This document shows, one piece after another, positions 35,281 to 45,205 of a DNA stretch of 64,000 nt (its first letter is position 1; every line of letters starts with the position of its first letter). The DNA lies in NCBI GenBank assembly GCA_002342685.1, contig DDQN01000003.1:4070-68069 (forward strand), read 5' to 3'. The DNA comes from Vibrio sp. UBA2441 (lineage in GTDB: Bacteria > Pseudomonadota > Gammaproteobacteria > Enterobacterales > Vibrionaceae). A model generated the notes under the pieces. It saw only the letters and a program-made list of their open reading frames with translations, made no database searches and was not told the DNA's origin. The translations under genes were made by a program, and so were the position numbers.

Positions 35281-36300
35281 TTACACGTCTATTTTTTTCT
35301 CGATGGCCTTCAATCGCTTGTTCATATCATCAATTCGATGAACCCGCGTTGCCATCTTGCGCCACTCTTTATTCGTCTGGACCGGAACGCCTGATGAATA
35401 CACCCCTTTCTCAGAAATGCTTCTCATCACCATACCCATGCCAGTTATGGTTACACCATCAACTATTTCAATGTGCCCATTGATGACGCAGCCACCACCA
35501 AAAATACAGTACTTACCTATCGATGTACTGCCGGCGATAATAGTACCGCCAGCAACAGCAGTACCATATCCAATATGCACATTATGGGCAATCTGCAGCT
35601 GATTATCTAAGATAACATTATCGTCAATAATAGTGTCTTCTAGTGCCCCTCGGTCGATAGTCGTACAAGCACCAATTTCTACTCGATTGCCAATACGTAC
35701 TGTACCTAGTTGTGGGATCTTCACCCACTCACCTTTGTCATTGGCGTAACCAAAACCATCAGAACCAATAACAGTATTTGACTGGATTAAGCAGGAATGT
35801 CCAATTTGCACTTTATGGTAAACCGTTACATTGGCCCAAAGTTTAGAACCAGCACCAATAACTGCATCCTTACCAATAAAACACCCAGCACCAATAGACA
35901 CATTATTACCTAGCGTGACACCAGACTCTATCGTAGCGTTTTCACCAATCGAAACACCCTCACCAATAGCAACATCACTGGCTATGGCTGCAGAAGAAGC
36001 AATACCAGAGGCCGATGCAGGGGTATCATCTAACGCCTGAGCAACTAATGCATAAGCCAGATAAGGATCTGCCACCACCAATACATTGGAATTACAGAGG
36101 TCTTTTTCAGATGCTTTTACCATAATGGCGGAAGCTTTACATTCGCCCAGGTGCTTCTTGTATTTCGGGTTAGACAGGAAGGTAATATCACCGTCTGTCG
36201 CCTTATCCATCGCGGCTACAGCCGTAACGATTACAGACCCATCACCGTGGAGTTCGCCACCAGTAATTGTCGCTAATTTAGCTAGAGTAATTTCTGACAT
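35281..36300 (-). CDS. lpxD: UDP-3-O-(3-hydroxyacyl)glucosamine N-acyltransferase LpxD
   Basis: A 339-residue enzyme (E. coli 341) adding the N-linked 3-hydroxyacyl chain in lipid A synthesis. N-terminal uridine-binding domain (about 1-100), beta-helix of hexapeptide repeats (about 103-300, for example IGENATIESGVTLGNNVSIG) with the catalytic His in QLQIAHNVHIGYGTAVAG, and a C-terminal helix (KRLKAIEKKIDV). It follows skp by 5 bp. Confidence 0.97.
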   Translation of the reverse strand: MSEITLAKLATITGGELHGDGSVIVTAVAAMDKATDGDITFLSNPKYKKHLGECKASAIMVKASEKDLCNSNVLVVADPYLAYALVAQALDDTPASASGIASSAAIASDVAIGEGVSIGENATIESGVTLGNNVSIGAGCFIGKDAVIGAGSKLWANVTVYHKVQIGHSCLIQSNTVIGSDGFGYANDKGEWVKIPQLGTVRIGNRVEIGACTTIDRGALEDTIIDDNVILDNQLQIAHNVHIGYGTAVAGGTIIAGSTSIGKYCIFGGGCVINGHIEIVDGVTITGMGMVMRSISEKGVYSSGVPVQTNKEWRKMATRVHRIDDMNKRLKAIEKKIDV

Positions 36301-36305
36301 AATAA

Positions 36306-36815
36306 TTATTTAAGTTCAGCGAGTACTTTTTCGGTTAAGTTTAGTTCTGGTTTTGAATATTGTAGAGATTGAGCATCGATCACCATATCAAAACCCTCTT
36401 TCTTAGCAATTTTTTCTACCGCTTTTTGAATCAAGGATAACGTTTCGTTTCTTGCTTTATATTCAAGTGCTTTTGCTTTTTTCTGGTAAGCGTCTTGTCT
36501 AATTTTGCCTTCAGCTTGTAACGAGCTGATTTCAATTTTTAGCTTCTGGACACCGTCATCACCTAAAAGAGCTCCGTCACGTTCAATTTTTTGTGCTTTG
36601 GTTTGAATCGCAGCACTAATTCGGTCTAACTCTGCGCGGTCGTCTTTCAGCTCACCTTGCAGTTTAGACATAATAGCTTCACGTTGCGGCATATTTTGAA
36701 CGATATATGAGGTTCCGATATAGCCAACTTTTTGAGCAGCTTCAGCGGCATTAGCAAAGAATGAAGAACTAATTACAACAAGACTGATTCCAGCCGCTTT
36801 AACGATATTTTTCAA
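36306..36815 (-). CDS. skp: periplasmic chaperone Skp (OmpH)
   Basis: A 169-residue exported protein. Signal peptide about residues 1-23 (FFANAAEA), then the trimeric jellyfish fold of beta-core and long amphipathic coiled tentacles (about 45-140, rich in Lys, Glu, Ala and Gln). Skp holds unfolded outer-membrane proteins on the way to BAM. It is 12 bp downstream of bamA, its functional partner. Confidence 0.95.
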   Translation of the reverse strand: MKNIVKAAGISLVVISSSFFANAAEAAQKVGYIGTSYIVQNMPQREAIMSKLQGELKDDRAELDRISAAIQTKAQKIERDGALLGDDGVQKLKIEISSLQAEGKIRQDAYQKKAKALEYKARNETLSLIQKAVEKIAKKEGFDMVIDAQSLQYSKPELNLTEKVLAELK

Positions 36816-36827
36816 AACAATTTCCTT

Positions 36828-39245
36828 TTAGAAAGTTCTACCAATGGTAAATGTGAAGAACTCTTCACTATCACCTTTGTATTTTTCAACTGGTTTAGCA
36901 ATGGAGAAAACCAATGGCCCCATTGGAGACATCCACTGTAAAGCTGCGCCATAAGAAGAGCGATAATTCATAGGATCTGAATAATCATAATAGTAATTTT
37001 TACCTGGCATGTTAGCGTCAGGTTCACGATAGGTAAATTCTGTATCCCAAACACTAGCCATATCGAAGAACACACTGGTTCTAATCTGGTTTTTGGCTTC
37101 GTCCGAGGCAAAAGGCGTCGGCACAATCAACTCTATACTTGCCAGTGCGATAGCATTGCCACCTACTGAGCTATCGGTAGCGACATAATTAGGGTTGTTT
37201 CCAACCCCTTCATTGTAAACCGCTTTAGGGCCAGCTGAATTAGAACTAAATCCACGCAATGAAGTAAAACCACCAGCGTAGAAATTTTCATAGAATGGAT
37301 ACAAGTTATCGTTACCATCACTACTTTGTCCATAGCCATTGCCATAGCCTAACTTACCACGAAGAAGCAGCGTAAATTCATGCTTTTTAGTTAATGGAAT
37401 ATACTGCCGAGCATCATATTGAGTTTTAAAGTATTGAACATCCGATCCAGGCACCGTCATTTTATAAGACGCTCTCTGATGGTTACCGGCTGTCGGAAAA
37501 TAACCTCGGTTAAGATTATTACGCGTCCATGAGAGTGTCATGTCAAAATCATCAACAGTAAGGTTGCCATTACTATCGACATTGTCTTGCTGGGCCTGAA
37601 GGAATTGCTCTATCTGTACATAAGAATCTAAATTAGAAATCTTATTATGGCTATAACCTAACCCTAACTCGATAAAATTAAGCTCATCGAATGGGAAACC
37701 CCATGTTAAGCTAGTGCCGTAACTTTGATTCGTATAGTCAACAATACCCGCTTCAGAAGCCTCAAACTCGTTATAAAAAACTTTACCGCCTAAGCTAACA
37801 CCATCTAAGTTCCAATACGGGTCCCGATACTCTAAAGTAACGTTCTTTTGGTAATCATTCATCATGGCACTGATACCAACACGATTTCCGGTACCGGCAA
37901 AATTATCCTGCTGTAGACCTACCTGAAAACTCATACCAGACTCAGTACCATATCCAATACCAAAGTTAATACTGCCTGAGTTCGCTTCTTTTACACTATA
38001 AACAAGATCAACTTGATCATCAGTACCAGGTACGCGCACCGTCTGAACATTCACCGTTTCAAAGAAACCAAGACGGTTCAATCGACTTTTACTGGTTTCG
38101 ATCGATTTGGAGTTAAGCCAACTGCCTTCCATTTGACGCATTTCACGGCGTAGCACTTCATCTTTGGTCGAGTTATTACCAGTAAATCGTATATCTCTAA
38201 CATAAATACGATTACCTGCCTCAACGTGAATAGTCAAATTGACTTCTTGCGCTTCATCATCAAACTCTGGTTGTGTATATACTTTCGGGTAAGCATAACC
38301 AGCTTCACCCAGTACCTTCTTAACGCTTTCTTCAAGGTTTGTTACTAAAGAGCCGTTATAAATATCACCATTTTCAAAAGGAACCATGCTTTCAAGATCT
38401 GCATCTTTGCCTATTAATTCTCCCTTGAAGTTAACACCTTCAACGGTATAAGGCTTCCCTTCATCAATATTAAGGGTGATATACACACCTTTTTTATCTG
38501 GCGAAATTGCAACTTGAGTCGACTCGATTTTAAATTTTAGATAGCCCTGATTGAGATAAAAGGAGTTTAATTTCTCGATATCTGCCGCTAAGACCTGTTT
38601 CTGATATTTATCATCCGATAAAAAGTTCCACCAAGAAACATCCACATTGAGATCAAAACGAGACAACAATTCATCATCAGAAAAAATTTCATTACCGATA
38701 AAATTTATCTGTTGGATCTTAGCCGAAACCCCTTCTGTAAATACAAATTTCAAATCAGAACGGTTTCGAGGCAATGGCGTAACGACGGCCTGAACAGACG
38801 CATTATATTTACCAACACTGTAATAGAAATCCTCTAAACCTTTCTCTATTTTACTCAGTGTCGTACGATCAAGCGCTTCACCAACACGAACCCCTGATGC
38901 ATCAAGGTTTTGTTGAAGTTGCTCTTCTTTGATCGCACTGTTACCAGAAAAAGAAATGCTGGCGATCGTTGGTCGTTCTTTAACCTGAACAACCAAGACT
39001 TCTTCATCGCGTAGTATTTTAACATCTTCGAAATTTCCAGAGCTATAAAGAGCCCTGATAATTTCAGAAACGTCATGAGAGCTCACCGAATCACCAATGC
39101 GAACGGGGATTTTTAACAACGCTGCACCCAATGCAACGCGCTGTAGCCCCTCGACTTTGATATCTTTTACTACAAACTGTTCAGCGCCATTCACAGCTGA
39201 ACTAGCGACAATAATGGAGGCGAGTAATAATTGCTTAATTGCCAT
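36828..39245 (-). CDS. bamA: outer membrane protein assembly factor BamA
   Basis: An 805-residue Omp85 protein, the central BAM insertase. Signal peptide about residues 1-20, five POTRA domains (about 22-420; first one begins FVVKDIKVEGLQRV), then a 16-strand barrel (about 425-805) with the conserved lid-loop motif SLRGFSSN and terminal Phe in TFTIGRTF. A longer GTG-start version (39305) overlaps rseP by 4 bp. It would add 20 residues before the signal peptide and is rejected, although the ATG at 39245 has no strong ribosome-binding site. Confidence 0.96.
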   Translation of the reverse strand: MAIKQLLLASIIVASSAVNGAEQFVVKDIKVEGLQRVALGAALLKIPVRIGDSVSSHDVSEIIRALYSSGNFEDVKILRDEEVLVVQVKERPTIASISFSGNSAIKEEQLQQNLDASGVRVGEALDRTTLSKIEKGLEDFYYSVGKYNASVQAVVTPLPRNRSDLKFVFTEGVSAKIQQINFIGNEIFSDDELLSRFDLNVDVSWWNFLSDDKYQKQVLAADIEKLNSFYLNQGYLKFKIESTQVAISPDKKGVYITLNIDEGKPYTVEGVNFKGELIGKDADLESMVPFENGDIYNGSLVTNLEESVKKVLGEAGYAYPKVYTQPEFDDEAQEVNLTIHVEAGNRIYVRDIRFTGNNSTKDEVLRREMRQMEGSWLNSKSIETSKSRLNRLGFFETVNVQTVRVPGTDDQVDLVYSVKEANSGSINFGIGYGTESGMSFQVGLQQDNFAGTGNRVGISAMMNDYQKNVTLEYRDPYWNLDGVSLGGKVFYNEFEASEAGIVDYTNQSYGTSLTWGFPFDELNFIELGLGYSHNKISNLDSYVQIEQFLQAQQDNVDSNGNLTVDDFDMTLSWTRNNLNRGYFPTAGNHQRASYKMTVPGSDVQYFKTQYDARQYIPLTKKHEFTLLLRGKLGYGNGYGQSSDGNDNLYPFYENFYAGGFTSLRGFSSNSAGPKAVYNEGVGNNPNYVATDSSVGGNAIALASIELIVPTPFASDEAKNQIRTSVFFDMASVWDTEFTYREPDANMPGKNYYYDYSDPMNYRSSYGAALQWMSPMGPLVFSIAKPVEKYKGDSEEFFTFTIGRTF

Positions 39246-39301
39246 ACCGGTTATGAATATTCCTTGATACTTCTTTTTTGCCTTCTGATCATCATCTGAT
39301 A

Positions 39302-40660
39302 TCACAAACGCATAAAGTCATTAAAAATAGCGACAGCCATAAGGGAGAATATAATTGCCCCACCAATACGAAAGCCCATATCTTGTACCTTTTCTGGTAC
39401 TGGCCTTCGAATTACAGCCTCAATCAAATAAAACAATAAATGTCCACCATCCAAAATTGGCAGTGGCATCAAATTAATAATTCCTAGGTTAACACTAATG
39501 AGCGCTAAGAAACCCAAGAAGTAAACCAGACCAAACTCTGCCGTGGCTCCAGCACCTTTCGCAATAGAGATAGGACCACTTAGATTGTTTAAACCAACAT
39601 CACCGACGATAAGCTTTTTCAGCATACTAAAAGTCAATGCGACAACTTGTCCGGTTTTTTCCACGGCTTTAGGTAGGGATTCAAACACTCCGTACCTTTG
39701 CTCTACCCGATACTCTTGCGGCCATTCAGCAACTTCAGGACTTATACCTGCAAAGCCGATAACTCGCCCGCCGGAAATGTCTCGGCTATTGGGAATCAAA
39801 ACTAAAGCTTGCTGAGTACCAGCACGTTCAATGATTAATTGGAGCTCTATATTCGGAGCCTGCTGAATAGACTCTACAACTTGACTCCATTTATCAATGT
39901 TTTCTCCATTGATTGAAACCAATTTATCGCCAACGCTGAGTCCTGCTTTGGCAGCAGCACCACCTTCTGAAACTCTAGCTAAACGCGTGTAAATTTCTGG
40001 GCTGTAAGGAATAAAGCCCAATGACTTCATCGCAGATTCAGATTCGGGGTCAAAAGACCACTCGCGAATGTCTAATACTTTAGCTTCTTCAATCCCATAT
40101 TCATCAGCGGATTTAAGCGTAATCATCATTTCGCTGTCGCCAATATGAGAAATCAAACCCATATTAACCGACTCCCAATCAGAGGTTTTACGTCCAGAAA
40201 TAGAAGTAAATTCCATTCCAGGATTTACACCGGCTTTTGCAATGATTGAATTCGGTGTTACCTCTCCAATAACAGGCTTAACGGTTGGAACTCCAATTAG
40301 GAACACCAGCCAATATGCAAAAATAGCAAAAATAAAATTGAAAATTGGTCCCGCAGAAACAATAGCACTTCTTTGCCACAGTGGCTTTTTATCAAATGCG
40401 CCATTCTGCATAGACTCTGGTACGTCATCAACCCGCCCATCCAGCATTTTGACGTAACCGCCTAATGGGATCATAGACAAGCTATATTCGGTTCCGTCTT
40501 TCCCTACTTTCTTCCAGATAGACTTGCCAAAGCCAATCGAAAATTTTTCGACTTTTACGCCACACTTGCGAGCTACCCAAAAATGGCCGAACTCATGTAC
40601 TGCGACTAAGATACTTAGCGCAATAACAAAACTGGCGAAATTCCATAAAATATCAATCAT
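39302..40660 (-). CDS. rseP: site-2 zinc metalloprotease RseP
   Basis: A 452-residue intramembrane protease (E. coli 450). It cleaves RseA after DegS to release sigma-E and removes leftover signal peptides. HEFGH motif with His22, Glu23 and His26 is in the first membrane helix. Two PDZ domains (about 115-185 and 205-280), the second metal motif in NLMPLPILDGGHL, and the last helix follow. It overlaps dxr by 4 bp (ATGA). Confidence 0.96.
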   Translation of the reverse strand: MIDILWNFASFVIALSILVAVHEFGHFWVARKCGVKVEKFSIGFGKSIWKKVGKDGTEYSLSMIPLGGYVKMLDGRVDDVPESMQNGAFDKKPLWQRSAIVSAGPIFNFIFAIFAYWLVFLIGVPTVKPVIGEVTPNSIIAKAGVNPGMEFTSISGRKTSDWESVNMGLISHIGDSEMMITLKSADEYGIEEAKVLDIREWSFDPESESAMKSLGFIPYSPEIYTRLARVSEGGAAAKAGLSVGDKLVSINGENIDKWSQVVESIQQAPNIELQLIIERAGTQQALVLIPNSRDISGGRVIGFAGISPEVAEWPQEYRVEQRYGVFESLPKAVEKTGQVVALTFSMLKKLIVGDVGLNNLSGPISIAKGAGATAEFGLVYFLGFLALISVNLGIINLMPLPILDGGHLLFYLIEAVIRRPVPEKVQDMGFRIGGAIIFSLMAVAIFNDFMRL

Positions 40661-41865
40661 AATGAACGTTGTTTAACGACCTCAAAGGCAAGGGTTCGAG
40701 CCATTCTATCGAGCTCTAAGAGGCTTTCCAAGCTATCTAGATTTTTCTTTCGCATTTCTGCACACACTTTGGATAATACTTGTTCATTGACAACAGCAAT
40801 GTCGGTAAAGTTCAGCTGTTTTTTCAAAAATGCGTCGACAGCGACTTCATTTGCTGCATTAATAGCCGTTGTTGCATGCTGACCTTCATAGCACGCATCA
40901 ATGGCGAGCTTAAGGCACGGGTATCGAGAAAAGTCTGGTTCTAAAAATGTAAGCTCACCCACTTTAGTAAAATCCAGAGCAGAAACGCCAGAAGCAACTC
41001 GTTCAGGGTAGGACAAGGTTAACGCTATTGGTGTGCACATATCCGGCTCACCCATCTGAGCAAGTACAGAGCCGTCTTTATATTGAACCATCGAGTGAAT
41101 TACTGACTGAGGATGAATAATCACCTTCAACTGCGACCGTTCACAGTTAAATAGCCACTTAGCCTCAATAAATTCCAGACCTTTGTTCATCATCGTTGCA
41201 GAATCAACGGATATTTTTGGTCCCATAGACCAATTGGGATGAGCAATGGCTTGCGCTGGTGTCACTGAACTTAATTTATCCACATCCGTGTAACGAAATG
41301 GGCCGCCAGAGCCCGTAAGCAAAATATTATCGATACCAGCTTCGGATAAGTCGCAACGGCCCAAACTTGACTGAATTGACTCAGGTAAACATTGAAATAT
41401 AGCATTGTGCTCACTGTCTACTGGTAAAAGCTCAGCACCATATTGCTCAACGGCTTCTATAAACAACTTGCCTGACATGACCAGAGCTTCTTTATTAGCA
41501 AGTAAAATTCTTTTTCCTGCCTTTACTGCCGCCATAGTAGGAACTAAGCCAGCAGCACCAACAATAGCAGCCATCACTGTGTCAACGTCATCAAGAGAAG
41601 CCACTTGGCACAATCCAGACTCTCCAGCCAAAACCTCTGTTTTAAGCCCAAGACTTTTCAACTGTTCTTCGAGTTGTTTCGCTGCGTCGTGATCAGCCAT
41701 TGCGGCGAACTTCGGCTCCCATGTTTGACACAAGACTCGCATCTTATCAACATTAGAGCCAGCGGCTAATGCGGTAACAGAGAAATGTTCAGGGTTTTTG
41801 GCAATGACCTTCAACGTGCTGCTACCAATTGAACCTGTCGCACCCAAAATTGTTATATTTCGCAT
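40657..41865 (-). CDS. dxr: 1-deoxy-D-xylulose 5-phosphate reductoisomerase Dxr
   Basis: A 402-residue NADPH enzyme making 2-C-methyl-D-erythritol 4-phosphate, the first committed step of the non-mevalonate isoprenoid route. NADPH loop ILGATGSIGSSTL, LANKEALVMSG, metal-binding LPVDSEHNAIFQ (Asp and Glu) and GGPFRYTDVDKLSSVTP are clear. It lies between cdsA and rseP; in E. coli dxr comes before uppS, so the order here is the Vibrio/Pseudomonas type. Confidence 0.97.
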   Translation of the reverse strand: MRNITILGATGSIGSSTLKVIAKNPEHFSVTALAAGSNVDKMRVLCQTWEPKFAAMADHDAAKQLEEQLKSLGLKTEVLAGESGLCQVASLDDVDTVMAAIVGAAGLVPTMAAVKAGKRILLANKEALVMSGKLFIEAVEQYGAELLPVDSEHNAIFQCLPESIQSSLGRCDLSEAGIDNILLTGSGGPFRYTDVDKLSSVTPAQAIAHPNWSMGPKISVDSATMMNKGLEFIEAKWLFNCERSQLKVIIHPQSVIHSMVQYKDGSVLAQMGEPDMCTPIALTLSYPERVASGVSALDFTKVGELTFLEPDFSRYPCLKLAIDACYEGQHATTAINAANEVAVDAFLKKQLNFTDIAVVNEQVLSKVCAEMRKKNLDSLESLLELDRMARTLAFEVVKQRSL

Positions 41866-41937
41866 TGATAGTAAACCGTTAGTAAGTTACTGAGTAGTAG
41901 GTGACTCAAGAGGTACAGAGAATACCTCTTGACGTAA

Positions 41938-42780
41938 TTAAAGTGTGAAATAAAGCAACGTAAAGACAGGAAATGCGGCTGTTAAGCTGTCAATTCGGTC
42001 TAAAATGCCACCATGCCCTGGAATAATATGACTGCTGTCCTTTATGCCAGACACACGTTTAAACATGCTCTCTACCAAGTCACCTAATACAGAAATAACC
42101 ACAGTAATCAAAGAAATAACAATCATGCTAGCTGCACTGGAAAACTCAATATCTAAAACCGACCCTGCAGCCCAACCGACAACCAAAGCGACAATAATGC
42201 CACCAACCAACCCTTCTATTGTCTTATTAGGGCTAACATTAGGTGCCATCTTATGCTTACCAAATGTTTTTCCAGAAAAATAGGCTCCGCTATCTGCCGC
42301 CCACACTAATAGGCACACAAATAAAACCAGATTAGCACCATGATAAGGTTCTAACTCAATATTTTGAGCCCGTAGAATCAACATGCTCCAAAAAAACGGA
42401 ATTACCGTTAACATACCAAAGAATTGCCTTAGCACTTTCGAATGCTGCCAAATCTTAGTCGATTTTGGGTAGGTAATAGCTAAATAACTCGCGATAATCC
42501 ACCACACTGAAGCGCCACCAAGAACGACATAGTGAGATAACGTAATTGTATTTAAACTCAAAATATCGGAGGGGATAATGAAGTAGCTAACCACCAAACA
42601 AGTGATTGTCGGTATCATCGCCAAATAGCGCGAAGGACTCTCAATAAATTGAGCCCATTCCCAAAATGCGATAACACATATAGCAGCAATCACTAGTATA
42701 AAAAGAGGAAAAGAAAGTTTAAAAATAGCCAGTGCTGCAAGAGGAGCTAATATTAGCCCAGTTATTATTCTTTGTTTCAA
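41938..42780 (-). CDS. cdsA: phosphatidate cytidylyltransferase CdsA
   Basis: A 280-residue multi-pass membrane enzyme making CDP-diacylglycerol, precursor of all phospholipids. About eight hydrophobic segments are visible. Family signature SMFKRVSGIKDSSHIIPGHGG is near residue 250, and AADSGAYFSGKTFGKHKMAP contains the acidic/lysine active-site region. It follows uppS by 16 bp. Confidence 0.96.
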   Translation of the reverse strand: MKQRIITGLILAPLAALAIFKLSFPLFILVIAAICVIAFWEWAQFIESPSRYLAMIPTITCLVVSYFIIPSDILSLNTITLSHYVVLGGASVWWIIASYLAITYPKSTKIWQHSKVLRQFFGMLTVIPFFWSMLILRAQNIELEPYHGANLVLFVCLLVWAADSGAYFSGKTFGKHKMAPNVSPNKTIEGLVGGIIVALVVGWAAGSVLDIEFSSAASMIVISLITVVISVLGDLVESMFKRVSGIKDSSHIIPGHGGILDRIDSLTAAFPVFTLLYFTL

Positions 42781-42796
42781 GTAAGTTACCTTAAAA

Positions 42797-43546
42797 TTAT
42801 TCCATTAAAGCCTTGATTTGATTTCCTGTACAACCGAATCTTCTTTCTCGGCTAACAAACCAAGATACGGCATCTGCCAATTTGTCTTCATCAAAATCTG
42901 GCCAATACTCAGGGGTAAAAAAGATCTCCGCATAAGCCAGTTGCCACAGCATAAAATTACTAATGCGACACTCACCGCTTGTTCTAATTAAAAGATCCAC
43001 TTCTGGCAAGTCGGACATGGTTAAATGTGAGTTAACCACCTCTTCTGAGACATCATTGACTTGTAATTCGCCATTTTTCACTTTTTCTGCGATGGCTTTT
43101 GCTGCCTCAGTAATATCCCATTTACCACCATAATTAGCGGCTACATTAACAACCATACCACTATTATTTGCAGTCAACGCTTCGGCTTCTTTGATTTTTT
43201 CTTGTAGGCGTGTACTAAATTTGCTGATATCACCAATAATTCTCAGCTGCAGGTTATTTGCGTGGAGTTTTTTCACTTCTTTGGTTAATGCCGTAACAAA
43301 CAAGTCCATTAATAAGCTGACTTCTTCTTCGGGTCTTCGCCAGTTCTCGCTACTAAAAGCAAATAATGTGATAGCTTTAATACCAAGTTTGGCAGCAGCA
43401 GCGATGGTTTTTCTAACCGCTTTTGCTCCAGCTCTGTGACCAAAAACTCTCGGTTTTCCTTTCGACTTCGCCCAACGCCCATTACCATCCATGATAATAG
43501 CAATATGTTTTGGCAAATGTGTTGTAGTAACTTGAAAGTCAGACAT
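42797..43546 (-). CDS. uppS: undecaprenyl diphosphate synthase UppS
   Basis: A 249-residue cis-prenyltransferase making the C55 carrier lipid for peptidoglycan and O-antigen. Catalytic Asp in IAIIMDGNGRWAKSKG, Arg/His in FGHRAGAKAV, FAFSSENWRRP, and C-terminal RTSGECRISNFMLWQLAYAE all match. It is separated from frr by a terminator hairpin, so it probably starts a new transcript or is read through from frr. Confidence 0.97.
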   Translation of the reverse strand: MSDFQVTTTHLPKHIAIIMDGNGRWAKSKGKPRVFGHRAGAKAVRKTIAAAAKLGIKAITLFAFSSENWRRPEEEVSLLMDLFVTALTKEVKKLHANNLQLRIIGDISKFSTRLQEKIKEAEALTANNSGMVVNVAANYGGKWDITEAAKAIAEKVKNGELQVNDVSEEVVNSHLTMSDLPEVDLLIRTSGECRISNFMLWQLAYAEIFFTPEYWPDFDEDKLADAVSWFVSRERRFGCTGNQIKALME

Positions 43547-43588
43547 TCTATATTATAGGTGACGTTTGTTGGTTCAAAATAATAGCAT

Positions 43589-43620
43589 AAAAAAAACGCT
43601 GGGCTGTAAGCACAGCGTTT
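43589..43620 (-). terminator. terminator-like hairpin between frr and uppS
   Basis: On the minus strand AAACGCTG pairs with CAGCGTTT around an 11-nt loop that can itself pair (CTGT with ACAG), followed by eight T. Confidence 0.85.
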
Positions 43621-43646
43621 AATTCAATGTTAGTACAAGAAAATGA

Positions 43647-44204
43647 TTAAACTTCCATCAAATCTTTTTCTTTCGCTGCCAGAACATCATCGATATTCTT
43701 TACCGCGACGTCTGTTAGCTTCTGAATTTCATCTTGTGCTTTACGATCTTCGTCTTCAGAAATCTCTTTCTCTTTCAGAAGGCCTTTAAGATCACTATTC
43801 GCATCACGGCGAATATTACGGATAGCAACACGGCCACCTTCAGCTTCACCGCGCACAACTTTTACCAAGTCACGACGACGCTCTTCAGTTAACGGTGGCA
43901 ATGGAACGCGAATAACCGTACCCGCAGACATAGGGTTTAAACCAAGATCAGACTTCATGATTGCTTTTTCTATAAGCGGAGTCAGTTCTTTGTCAAACAC
44001 AGTAATTGCAAGCGTACGTGCATCTTCTGCGATCACGTTGGCAACCTGATTAAGAGGCGTAGGTGCACCATAGTATTCCACTGTGATACCCGAAAGTAAG
44101 CTAGGATGAGCACGACCAGTTCTTACTTTAATGAGGTTGTTTTTCAGAGATTCAACACTCTTTTCCATGCGCTCTTGTGCGTCTTTTTTGATTTCGTTAA
44201 TCAC
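43647..44204 (-). CDS. frr: ribosome recycling factor Frr
   Basis: A 185-residue protein, the same length as E. coli RRF, which splits post-termination ribosomes with EF-G. The two-domain tRNA-like fold shows in VRTGRAHPSLL, IRVPLPPLTEERRRDLVKVV and the C-terminal helix ending AKEKDLMEV. It follows pyrH by 45 bp. Confidence 0.98.
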   Translation of the reverse strand: MINEIKKDAQERMEKSVESLKNNLIKVRTGRAHPSLLSGITVEYYGAPTPLNQVANVIAEDARTLAITVFDKELTPLIEKAIMKSDLGLNPMSAGTVIRVPLPPLTEERRRDLVKVVRGEAEGGRVAIRNIRRDANSDLKGLLKEKEISEDEDRKAQDEIQKLTDVAVKNIDDVLAAKEKDLMEV

Positions 44205-44249
44205 GTTTTCACCTTAAATTGATCGTTGTTAGGTTTAGCCATTAAATGC

Positions 44250-44981
44250 TTAGTCAGCGTCACTTATTAGTGTACCTTCAGCTTCACCCATTACCACGCG
44301 ACGTAATGCGCCTGGTTTGTTCATATTAAATACGCGGATTGGCATTTTATGGTCACGCGCCAATGTGAATGCAGCCAAATCCATCACTTTAAGTTCTTCA
44401 TCAAGAACAGTGGTATAAGAAAGCTTATCATACAGTTCTGCATCAGGGTTGGCTACCGGGTCTGCAGTAAATACACCGTCAACTTTTGTGGCCTTAAGCA
44501 CAACATCAGCTTCAATTTCAATACCACGTAAGCACGCCGCAGAATCCGTTGTAAAGAAAGGGTTACCCGTTCCTGCAGAGAAAATAACTACACGTCCTTG
44601 ACGAAGCTGAGAAATCGCGTCAGCCCAGTTATAATCATCACACACGCCTTTTAAAGGAATGGCAGACATTACACGCGCATTAACATACGCACGGTGTAAT
44701 GCATCACGCATTGCCAAACCATTCATTACCGTCGCTAGCATACCCATATGGTCACCAACAACACGATTCATACCCGCTTCAGCTAGTCCTGCGCCACGAA
44801 ACAAGTTGCCACCACCGATAACGACGCCAACTTGTACTCCAAGCTCTACCAGCTCTTTCACTTCCTGAGCCATTCGGTCAAGAACGGTAGGATCAATACC
44901 GAAACCTTCTTCGCCCTGAAGTGCTTCACCACTTAGTTTCAAAAGAATACGTTGATATGCAGGTTTAGGGTTCGTTGTCAT
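44250..44981 (-). CDS. pyrH: UMP kinase PyrH
   Basis: A 243-residue amino-acid-kinase-fold enzyme phosphorylating UMP to UDP. Motifs: ILLKLSGEALQG, GVVIGGGNLFRGAGL, GTGNPFFTTDSAA and VDGVFTADP. E. coli PyrH is 241. It is 224 bp from tsf, and that gap holds the tsf terminator and a heptamer-repeat patch, so pyrH likely has its own promoter. Confidence 0.98.
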   Translation of the reverse strand: MTTNPKPAYQRILLKLSGEALQGEEGFGIDPTVLDRMAQEVKELVELGVQVGVVIGGGNLFRGAGLAEAGMNRVVGDHMGMLATVMNGLAMRDALHRAYVNARVMSAIPLKGVCDDYNWADAISQLRQGRVVIFSAGTGNPFFTTDSAACLRGIEIEADVVLKATKVDGVFTADPVANPDAELYDKLSYTTVLDEELKVMDLAAFTLARDHKMPIRVFNMNKPGALRRVVMGEAEGTLISDAD

Positions 44982-45034
44982 GGAGTATACCTTCCGATGT
45001 AAAGTTATTGATTAACTGTCATGAATATAAACTA

Positions 45035-45110
45035 GGTTGTGGGTTGTGGGTTAATCTTATCCACCCCATGATCCTTTACCCATAGCCTTTTACCCGCTAC
45101 TCACAAGTAG
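45035..45110. repeat. heptanucleotide-repeat patch (G-rich then C-rich) between tsf and pyrH
   Basis: Two tandem GGGTTGT-type heptamers at 45035-45052 are followed, about 20 bp on, by opposite-strand units (ACCCCATG, TTTACCCATAGCC, TTTTACCCGC). The arrangement matches the larger copies at 55540 and 63556. Confidence 0.55.
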
Positions 45111-45153
45111 CCTAATTCTCATTCATCACAATTAAATATAATTCACTATTCAC

Positions 45154-45185
45154 AAAAAGACCGCAGCCTTAGCTACGGTCTTTTT
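45154..45185. terminator. terminator after tsf
   Basis: On the minus strand AAAAAGACCGTAGC, a short TAAG loop, GCTGCGGTC, then TTTTT. Strong A and T flanks make it usable in both directions. Confidence 0.85.
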
Positions 45186-45205
45186 CAAAGCAAATACATT
45201 AAGGA

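Noticed and set aside
39246..39305. 20-residue GTG-initiated extension of BamA
   Set aside because: It would place charged residues before a normal signal peptide; the conserved start is the ATG at 39245.
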